64,000 bases of DNA from Ignavibacteria bacterium (GTDB taxonomy: Bacteria; Bacteroidota; Ignavibacteria; Tepidaquicellales; Tepidaquicellaceae): positions 1 to 64,000 of the forward strand of contig JADJYU010000016.1 of NCBI GenBank assembly GCA_016719565.1, written 5' to 3'. Below, piece after piece: positions 62,744 to 64,000 of this stretch. The notes under the pieces are model-generated. The model was not told the DNA's origin, searched no databases, and saw nothing but the letters and a program-made list of their open reading frames with translations. Every line of letters begins with the position of its first letter. Position 1 is the first letter of the stretch. Made by a program: the position numbers and the translations under genes.

Positions 62744-64000
62744 ATGATATTGGATAAATACAACAATATAATTTTCATTTCTTTTTTCCTCATCATTTTT
62801 TTTTTAATTGTATATTTATTTAGTATTGGAAAAACTCTTATTCCAATAGTTTTACTGACAGTACCTCTTATATTTATTCTAATTGAAAATGCCGCAAAAT
62901 ATTATTTATTTTATTTAACCTCTGCACTATTTATCGAACAATATTTTTATGTTCCCTTAAAAATTCAGGTAGTAAATGTAGTAGCTTTCGGTGTTTTTAT
63001 TTTATTTTTAACTAATAAAAATACACAGATATTCAATTCTTTTAGATTACCAAATGTAGTGAAATATACAGCTGTATTTTTCGTTTTATCAATATTCTTA
63101 TCAGCAGTAAATACAGTTCATATTTCTTTCGCTAGTTTGTATTTCTTTTTTTTATTTTTCACTTATATTACCACAGGATACTTAGTGTTCCGAAGTGTGA
63201 AGAATGAATTTACAATTGAAAAGTTCTTTACTTTTTATTTCTATGGCATGGCTGTAGCTTGCTTTGTAATAATTATTCAAACTATAATTACTTCAAGGCT
63301 TAGATCAAAAGGTTTTATTGGGTTTCCTGTGATGGATTTCTCTGCAATTACTTTTTCTTTTTTGATACTAAAATATTTCATAAAGGGAAAATTAAATTTA
63401 AAAATATTAATAATATCTTCATTCATATTTACAGTCTTAATAATTTCTCTTTCCCGTTTTGCCTGGATTGGATTTATTTTTAGTCTTACTTATGGATTAA
63501 TAATCTCATATAAATTTGACCAAAAATGGAGGAACTATTTTAAAGAAAAATTCAAACTGATTATGGTTACAGCATTTATTTTAATTGGTGTATTAATAGG
63601 TCTTGGGGTAAAAAATGTAATCGCTACAAGATTTTCAGACCTTACATTTGAATTTTTTGAACAAAAAGATGATGGGGAATATATACAAAATTCAATGGAG
63701 ACCAGAGCATTAATATGGTTTACTGCTTATAATGCATTTGAAACAAGTCCATATACCGGAATTGGTCATCAGATGTTTAACTTTGTATCCGAAGAATATA
63801 ATGTTCTGCCTGATTACTTTTTCGAATTATATGTAGAAGGTTTAGATCCTCATAATACTATGCTGGCATTTCTATCTGAAACTGGTTTAATTGGATTATC
63901 TTCATATTTGATTTTTATTTTTACAATGTATTTCCTTAGTTTGAAGTCAATTAAAATGTCAGAAAATGAAAATGAAAAAACAAACAGCATTTTATTAAAT
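62744..64000 (+). CDS. O-antigen ligase/polymerase-like protein (partial)
   Basis: At least 419 codons without a stop, cut by the window edge. Many hydrophobic segments: NNIIFISFFLIIFFLIVYLF, VVAFGVFILFLT, LFFTYITTGYLVF and IFTVLIISLSRFAWIGFIFS. The Wzy/WaaL-type signature is near the end: SPYTGIGHQMFNFV, then GLDPHNTMLAFLSETGLIGL, in the large periplasmic loop. Either a WaaL-like ligase or a Wzy polymerase; with SLBB and Wzz proteins upstream, exopolysaccharide polymerisation fits best. ATG start 13 bases after wzz. Confidence 0.85.
   Translation, partial: MILDKYNNIIFISFFLIIFFLIVYLFSIGKTLIPIVLLTVPLIFILIENAAKYYLFYLTSALFIEQYFYVPLKIQVVNVVAFGVFILFLTNKNTQIFNSFRLPNVVKYTAVFFVLSIFLSAVNTVHISFASLYFFFLFFTYITTGYLVFRSVKNEFTIEKFFTFYFYGMAVACFVIIIQTIITSRLRSKGFIGFPVMDFSAITFSFLILKYFIKGKLNLKILIISSFIFTVLIISLSRFAWIGFIFSLTYGLIISYKFDQKWRNYFKEKFKLIMVTAFILIGVLIGLGVKNVIATRFSDLTFEFFEQKDDGEYIQNSMETRALIWFTAYNAFETSPYTGIGHQMFNFVSEEYNVLPDYFFELYVEGLDPHNTMLAFLSETGLIGLSSYLIFIFTMYFLSLKSIKMSENENEKTNSILLN

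Noticed and set aside
1..64000. CRISPR array
   Set aside because: No regularly spaced repeat series was seen.

Overview
The window is about 64 kb of low-GC chromosomal DNA from a Gram-negative bacterium of the FCB group, most likely of the Ignavibacteria/Chlorobi branch (Ignavibacteriota). The signs are five secreted proteins that end in a type IX secretion sorting domain with the NYPNPFNP-type motif, a TonB-dependent receptor, beta-barrel and SLBB export proteins, mostly absent Shine-Dalgarno sequences with A-rich leaders, and at least 15 genes that start with TTG. No species can be named from sequence alone.

Layout. 1-1291: 3' truncated, frameshifted pyruvate kinase behind a clean 9-5-9 inverted repeat. 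1471-4260: a small accessory block (DUF932-type gene, a secreted protein, an unknown protein and a degenerate ORF). 4472-9065: a YCF48-type T9SS cargo, RlpA, YajQ and another T9SS cargo. 9112-17929: a long plus-strand run (PASTA protein, rpe, nnrD, VanZ/lipoprotein, an isolated nuoN, VWA protein, outer-membrane barrel, NHL propeller, ssb). 17931-30347: metabolic and RNA genes (amidinotransferase-fold enzyme, SRPBCC protein, enoyl-CoA hydratase, M48 protease, MBL hydrolase, smpB-tyrS, pdaD, YtxH protein, beta-helix T9SS cargo, bshC, GT9, rRNA methyltransferase). 30520-34059: ABM monooxygenase, lipoprotein and TonB receptor, a possible heme/iron uptake locus. 34501-41716: two T9SS cargos, one IS element with terminal inverted repeats, and a large dockerin-repeat secreted protein. 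41805-46943: minus-strand pckG, AI-2E exporter, queC and a CoA-transferase. 47239-54300: murB, tRNA-Leu(CAG), recJ, yebC-ruvC-ruvA, ppa, DUF190-crcB and arsC. 54473-64000: proS, maf, a flippase-like membrane protein, a B12-binding mutase subunit, a phosphohexomutase and the start of an exopolysaccharide export/polymerisation cluster (SLBB, Wzz, O-antigen-ligase-like) that runs off the end.

A striking property is that nine A/T homopolymer indels break eight genes, including ssb, smpB, yebC and pyruvate kinase, with two more possible. In each case one added or removed base restores a full family-length protein. Single-base consensus errors are the simplest explanation, so these genes are given at full extent and marked as frameshifted. 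No CRISPR array, rRNA operon or prophage was seen. The least explained items are the 1471-4260 block, the perfect 12-bp hairpin at the very start of the TonB receptor gene, and the possible heme-uptake trio.
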